DNA from: Photobacterium lucens
GTDB lineage: Bacteria > Pseudomonadota > Gammaproteobacteria > Enterobacterales > Vibrionaceae
DNA: 46,710 bases
Assembly (NCBI RefSeq): GCF_009873615.1
Contig: NZ_SSMG01000186.1
Location: 1 to 46,710, forward strand
Direction of reading: 5' to 3'
This document shows, one piece after another, positions 19,980-29,534 of the stretch. How positions within the stretch are numbered: the first letter of the stretch is position 1; every line of letters begins with the position of its first letter. The notes beneath the pieces are model-generated. The model did not search any database. It saw only the letters and a program-made list of their open reading frames with translations, and was not told the origin of the DNA. The position numbers were made by a program, and so were the translations under genes.

Positions 19980-20180
19980 ATGAGCTTGAAATGGACAGAT
20001 TCACTCGATATCGCCATTGAACTATTTGAAAAGTATCCCGATATTGATCCCACACAAATCCGTTTTACTGAGTTACGTGAATGGATCCTCGCGTTAGATG
20101 AGTTTGATGATGAACCAAGCCATTGTAGTGAAAGGGTATTAGAAGCCGTACAAATGTGTTGGATTGAAGAAGCTGAATAG
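19980..20180 (+). CDS. iscX: Fe-S assembly protein IscX
   Basis: Small acidic protein that binds IscS and iron and tunes cluster assembly; last member of the isc operon. The 66-residue product begins MSLKWTDSLDIAIELFEKYP and contains the diagnostic DEFDDEP segment and a C-terminal WIEEAE, as in E. coli YfhJ/IscX. GGAAGAG precedes the ATG. It is now cut off from fdx by about 1.6 kb including the IS, so its expression may depend on read-through or IS-borne transcription. Confidence 0.95.
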   Translation: MSLKWTDSLDIAIELFEKYPDIDPTQIRFTELREWILALDEFDDEPSHCSERVLEAVQMCWIEEAE

Positions 20181-20198
20181 TAAGGCTATTTAAAAGAG

Positions 20199-20241
20199 AA
20201 GCATCTAATTGATTGTAAACAATTTAATTAGGTGCTTTTTT
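20199..20241 (+). terminator. terminator after iscX
   Basis: AAGCATCTAATT (20199-20210) pairs with AATTAGGTGCTT (20226-20237) with one G-T pair, followed by a T run to 20241. It closes the isc operon before the repeat element. Confidence 0.85.
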
Positions 20242-20318
20242 GTTTTCTCCTCCAGTGAGAATTGCTAATTCTTCTCTTTATTGCATTGCAATTATCTCGC
20301 TTTACCCCCATAACTATC

Positions 20319-20586
20319 TATACCCAAGTGACTTCAATATGCTTGATTCAGAGCGAAGTCACTGAGTTGAATTCAAGGAAGGCAACGAAGCGGAATAGCG
20401 AGCTCTTTCCAAGTTGTCTGACGCAAGAAGTCGGCTCAGTGACACGCTCCCAAAGGGCGAGCGTCCTTAGCTCTCAGACTTTGTTAACGATTCTCAATAT
20501 AGAACCACTATATCTACGAATCGTTGCCGCGCCTGAGAACTAAGGTCGTCTCGCTGAACACTGCATTTTGAAGTTACTTGGGTATA
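20319..20586. repeat. MITE-like element with terminal inverted repeats
   Basis: Both ends begin TATACCCAAGT; the left continues GACTTCAATATGC and the right, read inward, AACTTCAAAATGC, giving 22 of 24 identical positions. The 268-bp interior is rich in nested palindromes: CCTTAG-TCTCAG with CTGAGA-CTAAGG, AACGATTC with GAATCGTT, ATATAG with CTATAT, and ACGCTC with GAGCGT. The first three nest into one large hairpin. No convincing protein is encoded; an open frame crossing its left border is judged spurious. TA-rich borders suggest a non-autonomous mobile repeat. It fills most of the 474-base gap between iscX and pepB. Confidence 0.8.
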
Positions 20587-20654
20587 CATATTCAAAACGA
20601 CAACGAGTTTATTTCTTTAGCATGCTCATTGTTGCTACATTCAAGGAGTTTTAA

Positions 20655-21938
20655 ATGTCGACGATCATGGCTGTTTCTCTTTCTCAACAGGCAGCGGATG
20701 CCCAATGGGGTAATAATGCGTTAGTCAGTTTTGGCCCTGAAGGTGCAGTTGTGCATCTAACAGAAAATGACACTTTGGGTAATCTTCAGCGTGCAGCGCG
20801 TAAGTTAGATGCGCAAGGCATTAAGCAGGTTACGCTTTCTGGCGAAGGTTGGGATTTAGAAAAGGTGTGGGCATTTATCCAAGGTCACCGTAACTCTAAA
20901 CCGGGTAATACTGTTACATGGCCTGCGCTAAGTGACAGTGATGAAGCTGAGCTTACAGCACGTTTAAAAGCGACTGAGTGGGTACGCGAAATCATTAATC
21001 AACCTGCAGACGTGGTACGCCCATCACAGTTAGCGGCACGTGCGGGTGAGTTTATTAAATCTCTTGCGCCAGAACATGTGACCTACAAGATCATTAAAGG
21101 TAATGATTTATTAGATGAAGGCTGGAATGGTATTCATGCTGTAGGCCGAGGTTCAGATCACCGTCCTGCAATGCTTCGCCTTGATTACAACCCAACAGGG
21201 GATGCAGATGCACCAGTCTTTGCATGTTTAGTAGGTAAAGGTATTACATTTGATTCTGGTGGTTACAGCATCAAACCGTCTGGCGGTATGACAGCAATGA
21301 AAGCTGACATGGGCGGTGCTGCACTAGCAACTGGCGGTTTAGCATTAGCGATGGCACGTGGTTTAAATAAGCGCATTAAATTAGTGCTGTGTTGTGCAGA
21401 AAACATGATTTCAGGTCGCGCATTAAAACTTGGCGATATTATTAAGTACAAAAACGGTACAACAGTTGAAATTTTAAATACCGATGCTGAAGGGCGTTTA
21501 GTCTTGGCTGATGGTTTGATTTACGCCAATAGCCAGAATCCAGAGATTGTGATTGATTGCGCAACCTTAACCGGTGCTGCGAAAATGGCATTGGGTAATG
21601 ACTACCACGCATTATTGAGTTTTGATGCTGAGTTATCACACCAGGCATTAACTGCCGCTGCTGAAGAAAATGAAGGTATGTGGCCGCTGCCGTTAGCGGA
21701 TATGCACCGTAACATGCTGCCATCTAATTTTGCCGATCTTGCTAATATCTCTAGTGGTGAGTTTATGCCTGGCGCAAGTACTGCGGCAGCGTTTTTGTCA
21801 TACTTCGTTGATGATTATAAGAAAGGCTGGATGCACATAGATGCTAGTGGCACTTTTCGTAAGAGCGCCAATGATCAGTGGTCAGCGGGTGCAACAGGTA
21901 TGGGTGTAAGAACACTTGCAAATATTCTAACTAAATAA
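20655..21938 (+). CDS. pepB: peptidase B (M17 aminopeptidase)
   Basis: Two-metal cytosolic leucyl-aminopeptidase family enzyme that trims N-terminal residues from peptides. The 427-residue length equals E. coli PepB. The metal and catalytic blocks [27 protein letters not shown] and [14 protein letters not shown] are intact. AAGGAG precedes ATG 20655. pepB follows iscX in E. coli too, but here a terminator and a MITE-like element lie between them. A strong terminator follows at 21955-21984. Confidence 0.96.
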   Translation: MSTIMAVSLSQQAADAQWGNNALVSFGPEGAVVHLTENDTLGNLQRAARKLDAQGIKQVTLSGEGWDLEKVWAFIQGHRNSKPGNTVTWPALSDSDEAELTARLKATEWVREIINQPADVVRPSQLAARAGEFIKSLAPEHVTYKIIKGNDLLDEGWNGIHAVGRGSDHRPAMLRLDYNPTGDADAPVFACLVGKGITFDSGGYSIKPSGGMTAMKADMGGAALATGGLALAMARGLNKRIKLVLCCAENMISGRALKLGDIIKYKNGTTVEILNTDAEGRLVLADGLIYANSQNPEIVIDCATLTGAAKMALGNDYHALLSFDAELSHQALTAAAEENEGMWPLPLADMHRNMLPSNFADLANISSGEFMPGASTAAAFLSYFVDDYKKGWMHIDASGTFRKSANDQWSAGATGMGVRTLANILTK

Positions 21939-21954
21939 GTCACGCCTTAATATT

Positions 21955-21984
21955 AAAAGCCTTCTTACTGCAAGAAGGCTTTTT
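21955..21984 (+). terminator. terminator between the two pepB genes
   Basis: A perfect 12-bp stem AAAAGCCTTCTT / AAGAAGGCTTTT with a 5-base loop is followed by T residues. It lies only 32 bases before the start of the second peptidase gene, leaving almost no room for a separate promoter. Confidence 0.9.
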
Positions 21985-22015
21985 GCATTATCAGAATAAG
22001 AAAGGAAATCACATC

Positions 22016-23293
22016 ATGCTCAATGTGTATCTATCAAATGAAGAAGCTAATGGCCCTTGGGGATTAAATTCACTGTTAAGTTACGAGTCAGACAGTGCAA
22101 CAGTGCACTATCGTAGTGATTTTCCACTGCGTCGCATTCAACAAGCGGGCCGTCAAATTCAGTCGCAAGGTGCACTGGCTGTTCGCCTGGTTGGTGAAGG
22201 TTGGAACTATGAACGTCAATGGGCGTTCTATTGTGGTTTTGCAGCAACCATGGCACATGTTGATATTCAATGGGCGTCGATTGATGAGGATGAGTTAGAG
22301 CTATTAAATGCCCGCCGTCAGTGTTCAGATTGGTTACGTTCTATGGTGAACGCCACTCCTGAAGATATGTACCCTCAAAAACTAGCGCAAGAAGCGGTAA
22401 GTTTTCTTAAAAACATTGCTGGCGATAACATCCATGCCGAAGAAATTGTTGGCGAAGAGCTGCTGGCTGATGGTTGGATTGGTATTCATAGCGTAGGTCG
22501 TGGTAGTACTCGACCACCGGTCATGCTAACGGTTGATTACAACCCAACAGGGGATCCTAAAGCGCCAGTATCTGCGTGTTTAGTTGGTAAAGGGATCACT
22601 TTCGATTCAGGTGGTTACAGTATAAAGCCAAGTGCAGGCATGGTAACAATGAAGTGTGATATGGGTGGTGCTGCGACTGTAACGGCAGCACTTGGCTATG
22701 CTATTGAGCAAGGTTTGTCCCAACGTGTGAAGCTGATCTTATGTTGTGCCGAAAACCTTGTATCAGGTAACGCTTATAAGCTTGGTGATGTGCTAAGTTA
22801 TAAAAATGGTGTTACGGTGGAAATCGTAAATACCGATGCCGAAGGGCGTTTAGTGTTGGCTGATGGTTTAATTGCAGCCTCAGAGACAGGCGCACCACTT
22901 ATCATTGATGCCGCAACATTAACTGGGGCTGCGATGGTAGCCGTGGGAAGTGACTATAATGCTATCTTTGGGTTAGATAAGCCATTATTACAACAAGCAC
23001 AGCAATTATCTGAATTGGTGAATGAGCCGGCATGGCCGTTACCATTGGAAAAATGGCATCAGGAATATTGCCCATCGCCTTATGCAGATACTGCCAATAG
23101 CCGAGTACAAAAAGGCGGTGGTATGGGAGGCGCATCAAATGCTGCGGCATTCTTATCGCGTTTTGTGGATACAGAAAATAGCCGTTGGATCCATTTCGAT
23201 TTGGCAGCAAGTTTCCGTGATGGTGCTGATCCGCGCTGGGCTGCTGGCGCAACGGGGTTAGGTCTTGCTAATATTGCTGGTTTGTTGCTGTAA
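22016..23293 (+). CDS. second PepB-like M17 aminopeptidase
   Basis: A 425-residue paralogue of the upstream pepB, clearly diverged. It keeps the complete active-site blocks ([41 protein letters not shown]), so it should be active. The N-terminal domain (MLNVYLSNEEANGPWGLNS) differs most, as does a glycine-rich C-terminal segment (RVQKGGGMGGASNAAAFL). The frame is open from a TTG inside the terminator, but AAAGGAAA before ATG 22016 fixes the start. An ancient tandem duplication with altered specificity is likely. Confidence 0.9.
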   Translation: MLNVYLSNEEANGPWGLNSLLSYESDSATVHYRSDFPLRRIQQAGRQIQSQGALAVRLVGEGWNYERQWAFYCGFAATMAHVDIQWASIDEDELELLNARRQCSDWLRSMVNATPEDMYPQKLAQEAVSFLKNIAGDNIHAEEIVGEELLADGWIGIHSVGRGSTRPPVMLTVDYNPTGDPKAPVSACLVGKGITFDSGGYSIKPSAGMVTMKCDMGGAATVTAALGYAIEQGLSQRVKLILCCAENLVSGNAYKLGDVLSYKNGVTVEIVNTDAEGRLVLADGLIAASETGAPLIIDAATLTGAAMVAVGSDYNAIFGLDKPLLQQAQQLSELVNEPAWPLPLEKWHQEYCPSPYADTANSRVQKGGGMGGASNAAAFLSRFVDTENSRWIHFDLAASFRDGADPRWAAGATGLGLANIAGLLL

Positions 23294-23345
23294 CTAACAT
23301 TTTTTGTTTGTTGGAAGCAATAAGACTCAAAAGGAAACGATAATA

Positions 23346-23774
23346 ATGACAATCGAAAGAACTTTCTCAATCGTAAAACCAGATGCGGTAAAGCGTAACT
23401 TAATCGGTGCGATCTACCAGCGTTTTGAAAATGCAGGATTGAAAATTGTTGCTGCCAAAATGGTGCATTTAGACAGTGCAAAAGCACAAGGTTTTTACGC
23501 TGAGCATGAAGGTAAACCTTTCTTTGATGACTTGGTGGCATTCATGACTTCAGGTCCTGTGATGGTACAAGTGTTAGAAGGCGAAAATGCGATCGTGCGT
23601 TACCGTGAATTAATGGGTAAAACAAACCCAGAAGAAGCGGCGTGTGGCACTATTCGTAGTGATTTTGCATTAAGCATGCGTCATAACTCTGTACATGGTT
23701 CTGATAGCCCAGAATCTGCAGCGCGTGAAATTGCCTACTTCTTTGCTGAAGATGAAATTTGCCCACGAGGCTAA
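23346..23774 (+). CDS. ndk: nucleoside diphosphate kinase
   Basis: Balances nucleoside triphosphate pools by phosphate transfer through an active-site His. The 142-residue product begins [18 protein letters not shown]. The His motif is in [20 protein letters not shown], and the C-terminus is [17 protein letters not shown] precedes ATG 23346; a longer frame to 23304 is rejected. It follows the second pepB gene closely and may share its transcript. Confidence 0.97.
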   Translation: MTIERTFSIVKPDAVKRNLIGAIYQRFENAGLKIVAAKMVHLDSAKAQGFYAEHEGKPFFDDLVAFMTSGPVMVQVLEGENAIVRYRELMGKTNPEEAACGTIRSDFALSMRHNSVHGSDSPESAAREIAYFFAEDEICPRG

Positions 23775-23854
23775 TTAATGGTTAAAAATCTATGACGAGC
23801 AATGTTAAGCAGATGGCTTAGGTTTTAGCGAAAGAATAGATTAATCATGTTTTT

Positions 23855-23880
23855 AACGGGAAGCTTAGGCTTCCCGTTGT
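23855..23880 (+). terminator. hairpin after ndk
   Basis: A perfect 10-bp stem AACGGGAAGC / GCTTCCCGTT with loop TTAG is followed by GTTGTCTG rather than a clean T run. It is strong as a hairpin but weaker as a terminator. The rest of the 278-base ndk-rlmN gap shows nothing else I can support. Confidence 0.6.
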
Positions 23881-24052
23881 TGTCTGTGGCGTTTTTAAAT
23901 TGGCAACACTAGAATAACCATAGAGTGAACATGTGGAAACCATGCCGTAAAGGCTGTACAATTTCGCGCCTTAAACCCGAGATAATCACGTCTGCATTTA
24001 ATACCTGATTATTTAGGCGCAGCAATAGTCATTTTTAGTGAGGCACCAACCG

Positions 24053-25174
24053 ATGACAACTGTCAAAATCAATCTGCTGGATTTCGATCGCAAAGGTCTG
24101 CGTAAATACTTTGCCGAAGAACTTAATGAGAAGCCATTCCGTGCAGATCAGATCATGAAATGGATTTATCATTTCGGTTGTGATGACTTCGATCAAATGA
24201 CCAACATCAACAAAAAGCTGCGCGAGAAATTAAAGCGTGTTGCTGAAATTCGTGCGCCTTATGTTTCTGAAGCGCAACACTCAGCTGACGGTACCATCAA
24301 ATGGGCGATGCGTGTTGGTGATCAAGACGTTGAAACGGTTTACATTCCTGATGAAGATCGTGCAACGCTATGTGTTTCATCACAAGTAGGTTGTGCATTG
24401 GAATGTAAATTTTGCTCAACGGCACAGCAAGGCTTTAACCGTAATTTACGTGTATCTGAAATCATTGGTCAGGTATGGCGTGCGGCGAAAGAAATCGGCG
24501 TACAAAAAGAAACGGGTCGTCGTCCAATTACTAACGTTGTAATGATGGGTATGGGCGAGCCATTATTAAATATGAAAAACCTGATCCCTGCATTAGAAAT
24601 TATGCTTGATGATCTAGGTTTTGGTTTATCAAAGCGTCGTGTAACTGTATCAACATCAGGTGTAGTATCAGGCCTTGAGCAAATGATCGGTAACATTGAC
24701 GTGGCACTTGCTATTTCATTGCACGCACCAACAGATGAACTACGTTCGCAAATCATGCCAATCAATAACCGTTGGGATATTGAAACATTTTTGGACGCAG
24801 TTCGCCGTTATGTGAATTCAACGAATGCGAACCGTGGTCGAGTAACGGTAGAATATGTATTGTTGGATCATGTTAATGACGACATGGAACATGCGCGTCA
24901 ATTAGCGAAGGTATTAAAAGATACACCAGCGAAAATTAACTTAATTCCGTTTAACCCGTACCCAGGTTCACCATATAAGAAGCCAAGCAATTCTCGTATT
25001 GACCGTTTTATGAAAACACTGATGGAATACGATTTTACAGTCACTGTTCGTAAAACGCGTGGTGATGATATTGATGCTGCTTGTGGTCAGCTAGTTGGTG
25101 ATGTCATCGACCGTACCAAGCGCACCCAAGCTAAATTGAATGCGGGTGAACAAATTGCAGTAAAAGCGGTCTAA
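24053..25174 (+). CDS. rlmN: dual-specificity RNA methyltransferase RlmN
   Basis: Radical-SAM enzyme that makes 2-methyladenosine at position 2503 of 23S rRNA and position 37 of some tRNAs. The 373-residue product has the cluster motif C-x3-C-x2-C in [19 protein letters not shown], the conserved [10 protein letters not shown], and the second catalytic Cys in [15 protein letters not shown] at 24038 opens the frame, but GTGAGGC works as ribosome binding site for ATG 24053. It is the first gene of the rlmN-pilW-rodZ-ispG run. Confidence 0.96.
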   Translation: MTTVKINLLDFDRKGLRKYFAEELNEKPFRADQIMKWIYHFGCDDFDQMTNINKKLREKLKRVAEIRAPYVSEAQHSADGTIKWAMRVGDQDVETVYIPDEDRATLCVSSQVGCALECKFCSTAQQGFNRNLRVSEIIGQVWRAAKEIGVQKETGRRPITNVVMMGMGEPLLNMKNLIPALEIMLDDLGFGLSKRRVTVSTSGVVSGLEQMIGNIDVALAISLHAPTDELRSQIMPINNRWDIETFLDAVRRYVNSTNANRGRVTVEYVLLDHVNDDMEHARQLAKVLKDTPAKINLIPFNPYPGSPYKKPSNSRIDRFMKTLMEYDFTVTVRKTRGDDIDAACGQLVGDVIDRTKRTQAKLNAGEQIAVKAV

Positions 25175-25230
25175 AAACAGACTTCTATAAATAACTGCGT
25201 AATTTCACATGGATGTTGAGGTGAGCAAAA

Positions 25231-25989
25231 ATGATGCGATGGAGCGTATACCCACTATTGTCATGCCTGTTATTTACAGGCTGTGCCACAGTAGAAGTGG
25301 CAGATAATGGTAGAGAATTTGATGCTAAAGCTGCCTCAGAAGCGAGATTAAACCTCGGCCTGAATTATTTAAAAGAGGGTCAGTGGGAACGTGCACGAGA
25401 AAATTTGGAACTAGCGTTAAAGTATGATCCATCCTACTACCGTGCACAAAACGCAATGGCTTATTATTATCAGAAAGTTGGTGATAAAGACGCTGCAGAA
25501 AAGATGTACAAACAAGCATTAAGATATTCACCTAAAAATGGCGATGTCTTAAACAACTATGGTGTATTCTTGTGTAGTGAAGGGCGCTACGATGAAGCCA
25601 TTGCCGCTTTTGTTAGAGCGATTGAACAACCTTATTATTATTTGATTTCGGCAAGTTATGAAAACGCAGGCTTATGTAGTCGTAAGCAGGGCAATTTAGA
25701 AGCCGCAACGGGTTATTTTGAAAATGCGCTTGCCCATGACCCGAATCGTCCGAGATCTATGTTGCAACTGGCGCAAGTTGAGATTGAGACCAACAATTTT
25801 AAAGATGCTCGCGTACAGTTATTCAAATTTAATAAGAGATATGGGTACACAGCAGACAGTTTGTGGTTACTCATTCAGTTGGAAAAACAAGCTGGACGTT
25901 TAACTCAGGCAAACAAATACGCTATTTTGCTGAAAGAGAAATACCCAGATTCTCTGCAATATCAGAATTATTTGGCCAATGAATACTGA
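25231..25989 (+). CDS. pilW: type IV pilus biogenesis/stability lipoprotein PilW (PilF)
   Basis: Outer-membrane pilotin that helps assemble the PilQ secretin and stabilises type IV pili. The 252-residue product has a short lipoprotein signal with lipobox LLFTGC (Cys 18). It then has a run of TPR repeats, for example ARLNLGLNYLKEGQWERAR, AKYDP-like YDPSYYRAQNAMAYYY and YENAGLCSRKQGNLEAATG. It starts seven bases after GAGGTG. Its last 11 bases overlap rodZ, suggesting translational coupling. Confidence 0.92.
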   Translation: MMRWSVYPLLSCLLFTGCATVEVADNGREFDAKAASEARLNLGLNYLKEGQWERARENLELALKYDPSYYRAQNAMAYYYQKVGDKDAAEKMYKQALRYSPKNGDVLNNYGVFLCSEGRYDEAIAAFVRAIEQPYYYLISASYENAGLCSRKQGNLEAATGYFENALAHDPNRPRSMLQLAQVEIETNNFKDARVQLFKFNKRYGYTADSLWLLIQLEKQAGRLTQANKYAILLKEKYPDSLQYQNYLANEY

Positions 25990-27019
25990 AAATAACGAAG
26001 AACAAAAAATAACAGAAGGGAATCAGCTTCCTGGTGACGTATTGCGTCAAGCTCGAGAGCAACTTGGCTATTCACAAAAGGATATTGCTAACCGTCTAAG
26101 GTTACGTCTTTCTGTTATTGATGACATTGAAAACAACCGTTTTGATCAAGCCCAACTAGCCACGTTTACGCGTGGCTATGTGCGTTCATACGCAAAATAT
26201 GTGGGTTTAGAAGAAAATGCTGTTCTTGCTCTGTTGGATAAATGCGGTCACGCCAAGCCAAAAGCACAAGAAATGCAGAGTTTCTCTCGCCGAACTAAAC
26301 GTGAAGCACATGACAGCCGTATTATGGGACTCACTTGGATCCTTGCGGCTGTTTTTGTAGGTGTGACCGCTGTTTGGTGGTGGCAGAACATCCATCTTGA
26401 TCAAAATACCAATGCTTTAAACACAACCGCAGATCAAACTGTTGCTCATGAAAAACAAGAGCAGGGTGAAGATTCGGCGATTGTGACAACCTTAACAAAT
26501 GATGATGCAACCATCAGCGTAACGAAACCTGCGACGGTGGATACCAATGTTGATCATTCCGCGACAACGGATACTACAGTGCAGCCAGCAGAAGCAACGG
26601 CAACAACGCCTACAAGCACTGAATCAACAACATCAAACGCGGCACAAACGGCAGCACCGACTTCTGATCCTTCAACAGCAACACCTGCTGACAGTGCTAA
26701 TGCTCCAGCGACAACCGCTGAAGCGACGACTGCAACAACAGATGCAATGCCAGCTGAAACAACAGAGCAAAACGCTGATGCTCCTCAGCTTCAGTTAGCT
26801 TTTTCTGCCGATTGTTGGATTGATGTCCGTGACGCGACTGGTAAGCGATTAGACTCTGGTATTAAGAAAGCCGGTCAAGTTTTAGATTTAGAAGGTAAAG
26901 CACCATTTCGCGTTCGACTTGGCGCACCAAGTGCCGTTAAAATTAACATCAAAGGTCAACCTTTTGATTTAAGTCGTTACCCAGCATCTAAGCCAGTAAC
27001 GCTTAAGTTGCCGCAGTAA
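25979..27019 (+). CDS. rodZ: cytoskeletal shape protein RodZ
   Basis: Links MreB filaments to the inner membrane and the cell-wall elongation machinery. The 346-residue product has an N-terminal XRE-type helix-turn-helix (VLRQAREQLGYSQKDIANRL), one membrane helix near residues 116-136 (GLTWILAAVFVGVTAVWW), and a Thr/Ala-rich low-complexity linker of about 130 residues. A C-terminal periplasmic beta domain follows (SADCWIDVRDATGKRLDSG). It overlaps pilW and is followed by ispG after 15 bases, as in many gamma-proteobacteria. Confidence 0.93.
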   Translation: MNTENNEEQKITEGNQLPGDVLRQAREQLGYSQKDIANRLRLRLSVIDDIENNRFDQAQLATFTRGYVRSYAKYVGLEENAVLALLDKCGHAKPKAQEMQSFSRRTKREAHDSRIMGLTWILAAVFVGVTAVWWWQNIHLDQNTNALNTTADQTVAHEKQEQGEDSAIVTTLTNDDATISVTKPATVDTNVDHSATTDTTVQPAEATATTPTSTESTTSNAAQTAAPTSDPSTATPADSANAPATTAEATTATTDAMPAETTEQNADAPQLQLAFSADCWIDVRDATGKRLDSGIKKAGQVLDLEGKAPFRVRLGAPSAVKINIKGQPFDLSRYPASKPVTLKLPQ

Positions 27020-27034
27020 TTTAGAGAAAGAGCA

Positions 27035-28156
27035 ATGCATAACGAATCACCAATTATACGCCGTCAATCGAGCCGAATTTACGTAGGTAATGTGCCTATT
27101 GGCGATGGTGCACCTATCGCCGTTCAGTCGATGACCAACACGCGTACAACAGATGTCGAAGCGACTGTTGCACAGATCAAGGCATTAGAAAAAGTTGGTG
27201 CTGATATTGTCCGTGTTTCTGTACCGACAATGGATGCAGCGGAAGCATTCAAAGTGATCAAACAACAAGTCAATGTACCGCTTGTTGCTGATATTCATTT
27301 TGATTACCGCATTGCACTTAAAGTTGCAGAATATGGCGTAGATTGTCTGCGTATTAACCCAGGTAATATCGGTCGTGAAGATCGTATTCGCGCTGTGGTT
27401 GAATGTGCTCGTGACAAGAACATTCCTATTCGTATCGGCGTTAACGGTGGCTCTTTAGAAAAAGATATTCAGCAGAAGTACGGTGAACCTACACCGCAAG
27501 CTTTAGTTGAATCAGCAATGCGTCACGTAGAAATTTTAGATCGTCTGAACTTTGATCAATTCAAAGTTAGCGTAAAAGCCTCTGATGTTTTCCTTGCTGT
27601 TGAATCTTACCGTTTACTAGCAAAGCAAATTGTTCAGCCTCTTCACCTTGGTATCACTGAAGCGGGTGGTGCGCGTGCAGGTTCTGTTAAATCTGCGGTT
27701 GGTCTAGGTATGCTTCTAGCGGAAGGTATCGGTGATACATTACGTATTTCTCTTGCAGCTGATCCGGTTGAAGAAATCAAAGTTGGTTTTGATATCTTAA
27801 AATCACTGCGCATCCGTTCTCGTGGCATCAACTTTATTGCTTGTCCAACATGTTCACGCCAAGAGTTTGATGTGATCGGTACTGTTAATGAGCTAGAGCA
27901 ACGTCTCGAAGATATCGTGGTACCAATGGATGTTTCAGTGATTGGTTGTGTAGTAAACGGTCCAGGTGAAGCAGAAGTTTCTCATTTAGGTATTGCAGGC
28001 GGTAACCGTAAGAGTGCTTTCTATGAAGACGGTATCCGTCAAAAAGAGCGCTTTGATAACGACAATGTGATTGATCAGCTTGAGAGTAAAATTCGAGCAA
28101 AGGCATCAATGTTAGATCAAAACAACCGCATTGATGTAAAACAACAAGATATATAA
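27035..28156 (+). CDS. ispG: 4-hydroxy-3-methylbut-2-en-1-yl diphosphate synthase
   Basis: Fe-S enzyme of the MEP isoprenoid pathway that converts MEcPP to HMBPP. The 373-residue length matches E. coli. The [4Fe-4S] ligands are seen in [12 protein letters not shown] and [10 protein letters not shown]. The N-terminal TIM-barrel block [19 protein letters not shown] is intact. Its dependence on clusters fits the nearby isc operon, though there is no direct link. The gene lies 15 bases after rodZ. Confidence 0.97.
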   Translation: MHNESPIIRRQSSRIYVGNVPIGDGAPIAVQSMTNTRTTDVEATVAQIKALEKVGADIVRVSVPTMDAAEAFKVIKQQVNVPLVADIHFDYRIALKVAEYGVDCLRINPGNIGREDRIRAVVECARDKNIPIRIGVNGGSLEKDIQQKYGEPTPQALVESAMRHVEILDRLNFDQFKVSVKASDVFLAVESYRLLAKQIVQPLHLGITEAGGARAGSVKSAVGLGMLLAEGIGDTLRISLAADPVEEIKVGFDILKSLRIRSRGINFIACPTCSRQEFDVIGTVNELEQRLEDIVVPMDVSVIGCVVNGPGEAEVSHLGIAGGNRKSAFYEDGIRQKERFDNDNVIDQLESKIRAKASMLDQNNRIDVKQQDI

Positions 28157-28162
28157 TCAAAA

Positions 28163-28191
28163 AACCATGCTCATAATGATTGAGCATGGTT
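28163..28191. terminator. hairpin between ispG and hisS
   Basis: A perfect 11-bp stem AACCATGCTCA / TGAGCATGGTT with a 7-base loop. Rightward it lacks a T run, but leftward it is followed by TTTTTTGATTA. As a rightward element it may modulate passage into hisS; as a leftward terminator it has no gene to serve. Confidence 0.5.
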
Positions 28192-28252
28192 CACTATTTC
28201 ATAAAGACATTATATATTCGATTCCAATTCCCAGCGGTTAACGAGAATAAAC

Positions 28253-29521
28253 GTGGCGAAACAAATTCAAGCAATTCGAGGCATGAACGACTGCCTTCCA
28301 ACACAATCTCCACTTTGGCAAAAAGTCGAAGGTACTGTTAAACAAGTGATCAGTGCATACGGTTATAACGAAATTCGTATGCCGATTGTTGAATCAACAC
28401 ATTTGTTTAAACGTGCGATCGGTGAAGTGACCGACGTTGTTGAAAAAGAAATGTACACTTTTGAAGATCGCAATGGCGATAGCCTAACACTGCGCCCTGA
28501 AGGTACAGCAGGTTGTGTGCGTGCTGGTATTCAAAATGGTTTGCTATACAACCAAGAACAGCGTCTTTGGTACATTGGTCCAATGTTCCGTCATGAGCGC
28601 CCACAGAAAGGTCGTTACCGTCAGTTCCACCAAGTAGGTGTGGAAGTATTTGGTCTTAACGGTCCTGATATCGACGCTGAACTTATCATGATGACTGCAC
28701 GTCTATGGCGTGAGTTAGGTATTCATGAACACGTTCGTCTAGAGTTGAACTCAATCGGCTCATTAGAAGCGCGTGCAGAATACCGTAAAGCATTAATTGC
28801 TTTCCTTGAGCAACACTTAGATGTGCTTGATGAAGATGCAAAACGTCGCATGTACACCAATCCATTACGTGTACTAGATACTAAGAATGCAGCTATTCAA
28901 GAAATCCTAGTTGATGCGCCTAAGCTTTCTGAGTACTTAGATCCAGAATCTAAAGAACACTTTGACGGTTTATGTGAACTATTAGACGCTGCTGGCATCA
29001 AATACCAAGTAAATGAACGTCTTGTACGTGGTTTAGACTACTATAACCGTACTGTATTTGAGTGGATCACAGAGAGCCTTGGCGCACAAGGTACTGTTTG
29101 TGGTGGCGGTCGTTACGATGGTCTAGTTGAACAACTAGGTGGTAAAGCGACACCTTCTGTTGGTTTTGCAATGGGTCTTGAGCGCCTAGTATTACTAATG
29201 GAAGCACTAGAACAAGACGAAGTTCGTCGTTCAGTAGACGTTTACGTGGTAACAGCGGGTGAAGGTACACTGGCTGCAGGTATGACACTGGCTGAGAAGC
29301 TACGTACTGAAGTATCAGGTTTACGTGTAATGACGCACTTTGGTGGCGGTAACTTCAAGAAGCAATTTAAGCGCGCAGACAACGTTGGCGCAGCTGTTGC
29401 ATTAGTTCTTGGGGAAAATGAAATTGCTGAAAACACCGTAGTGGTAAAAGACTTACACGGCGGTGAGCAGACGACCATGGCACAGGATGAGGTTGCTGCA
29501 AAACTGGCAGCACTGATTTAA
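28253..29521 (+). CDS. hisS: histidyl-tRNA synthetase
   Basis: Class II synthetase charging tRNA-His. The 422-residue product begins [16 protein letters not shown] (GTG start). Class II motif 2 is in [20 protein letters not shown], and the histidine-specific block [13 protein letters not shown] is present, as is motif 3 ([14 protein letters not shown]). Only a weak CGAGA precedes the GTG. yfgM follows 13 bases after the stop. Confidence 0.97.
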   Translation: MAKQIQAIRGMNDCLPTQSPLWQKVEGTVKQVISAYGYNEIRMPIVESTHLFKRAIGEVTDVVEKEMYTFEDRNGDSLTLRPEGTAGCVRAGIQNGLLYNQEQRLWYIGPMFRHERPQKGRYRQFHQVGVEVFGLNGPDIDAELIMMTARLWRELGIHEHVRLELNSIGSLEARAEYRKALIAFLEQHLDVLDEDAKRRMYTNPLRVLDTKNAAIQEILVDAPKLSEYLDPESKEHFDGLCELLDAAGIKYQVNERLVRGLDYYNRTVFEWITESLGAQGTVCGGGRYDGLVEQLGGKATPSVGFAMGLERLVLLMEALEQDEVRRSVDVYVVTAGEGTLAAGMTLAEKLRTEVSGLRVMTHFGGGNFKKQFKRADNVGAAVALVLGENEIAENTVVVKDLHGGEQTTMAQDEVAAKLAALI

Positions 29522-29534
29522 GAGAGGACAGGAA

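Noticed and set aside
20262-20543. 93-codon open frame across the left border of the MITE-like element
   Set aside because: Starts in non-repeat DNA and runs through palindromic repeat sequence; no ribosome binding site and an implausible composition.
22962-23541. Leftward open frames over the second pepB gene and ndk
   Set aside because: Antisense shadows of conserved genes with no start signals.
26400-26800. Repetitive Thr/Ala codons in rodZ, considered as a DNA repeat array or frameshifted region
   Set aside because: This is the usual low-complexity linker of RodZ; the flanking domains are in one frame.
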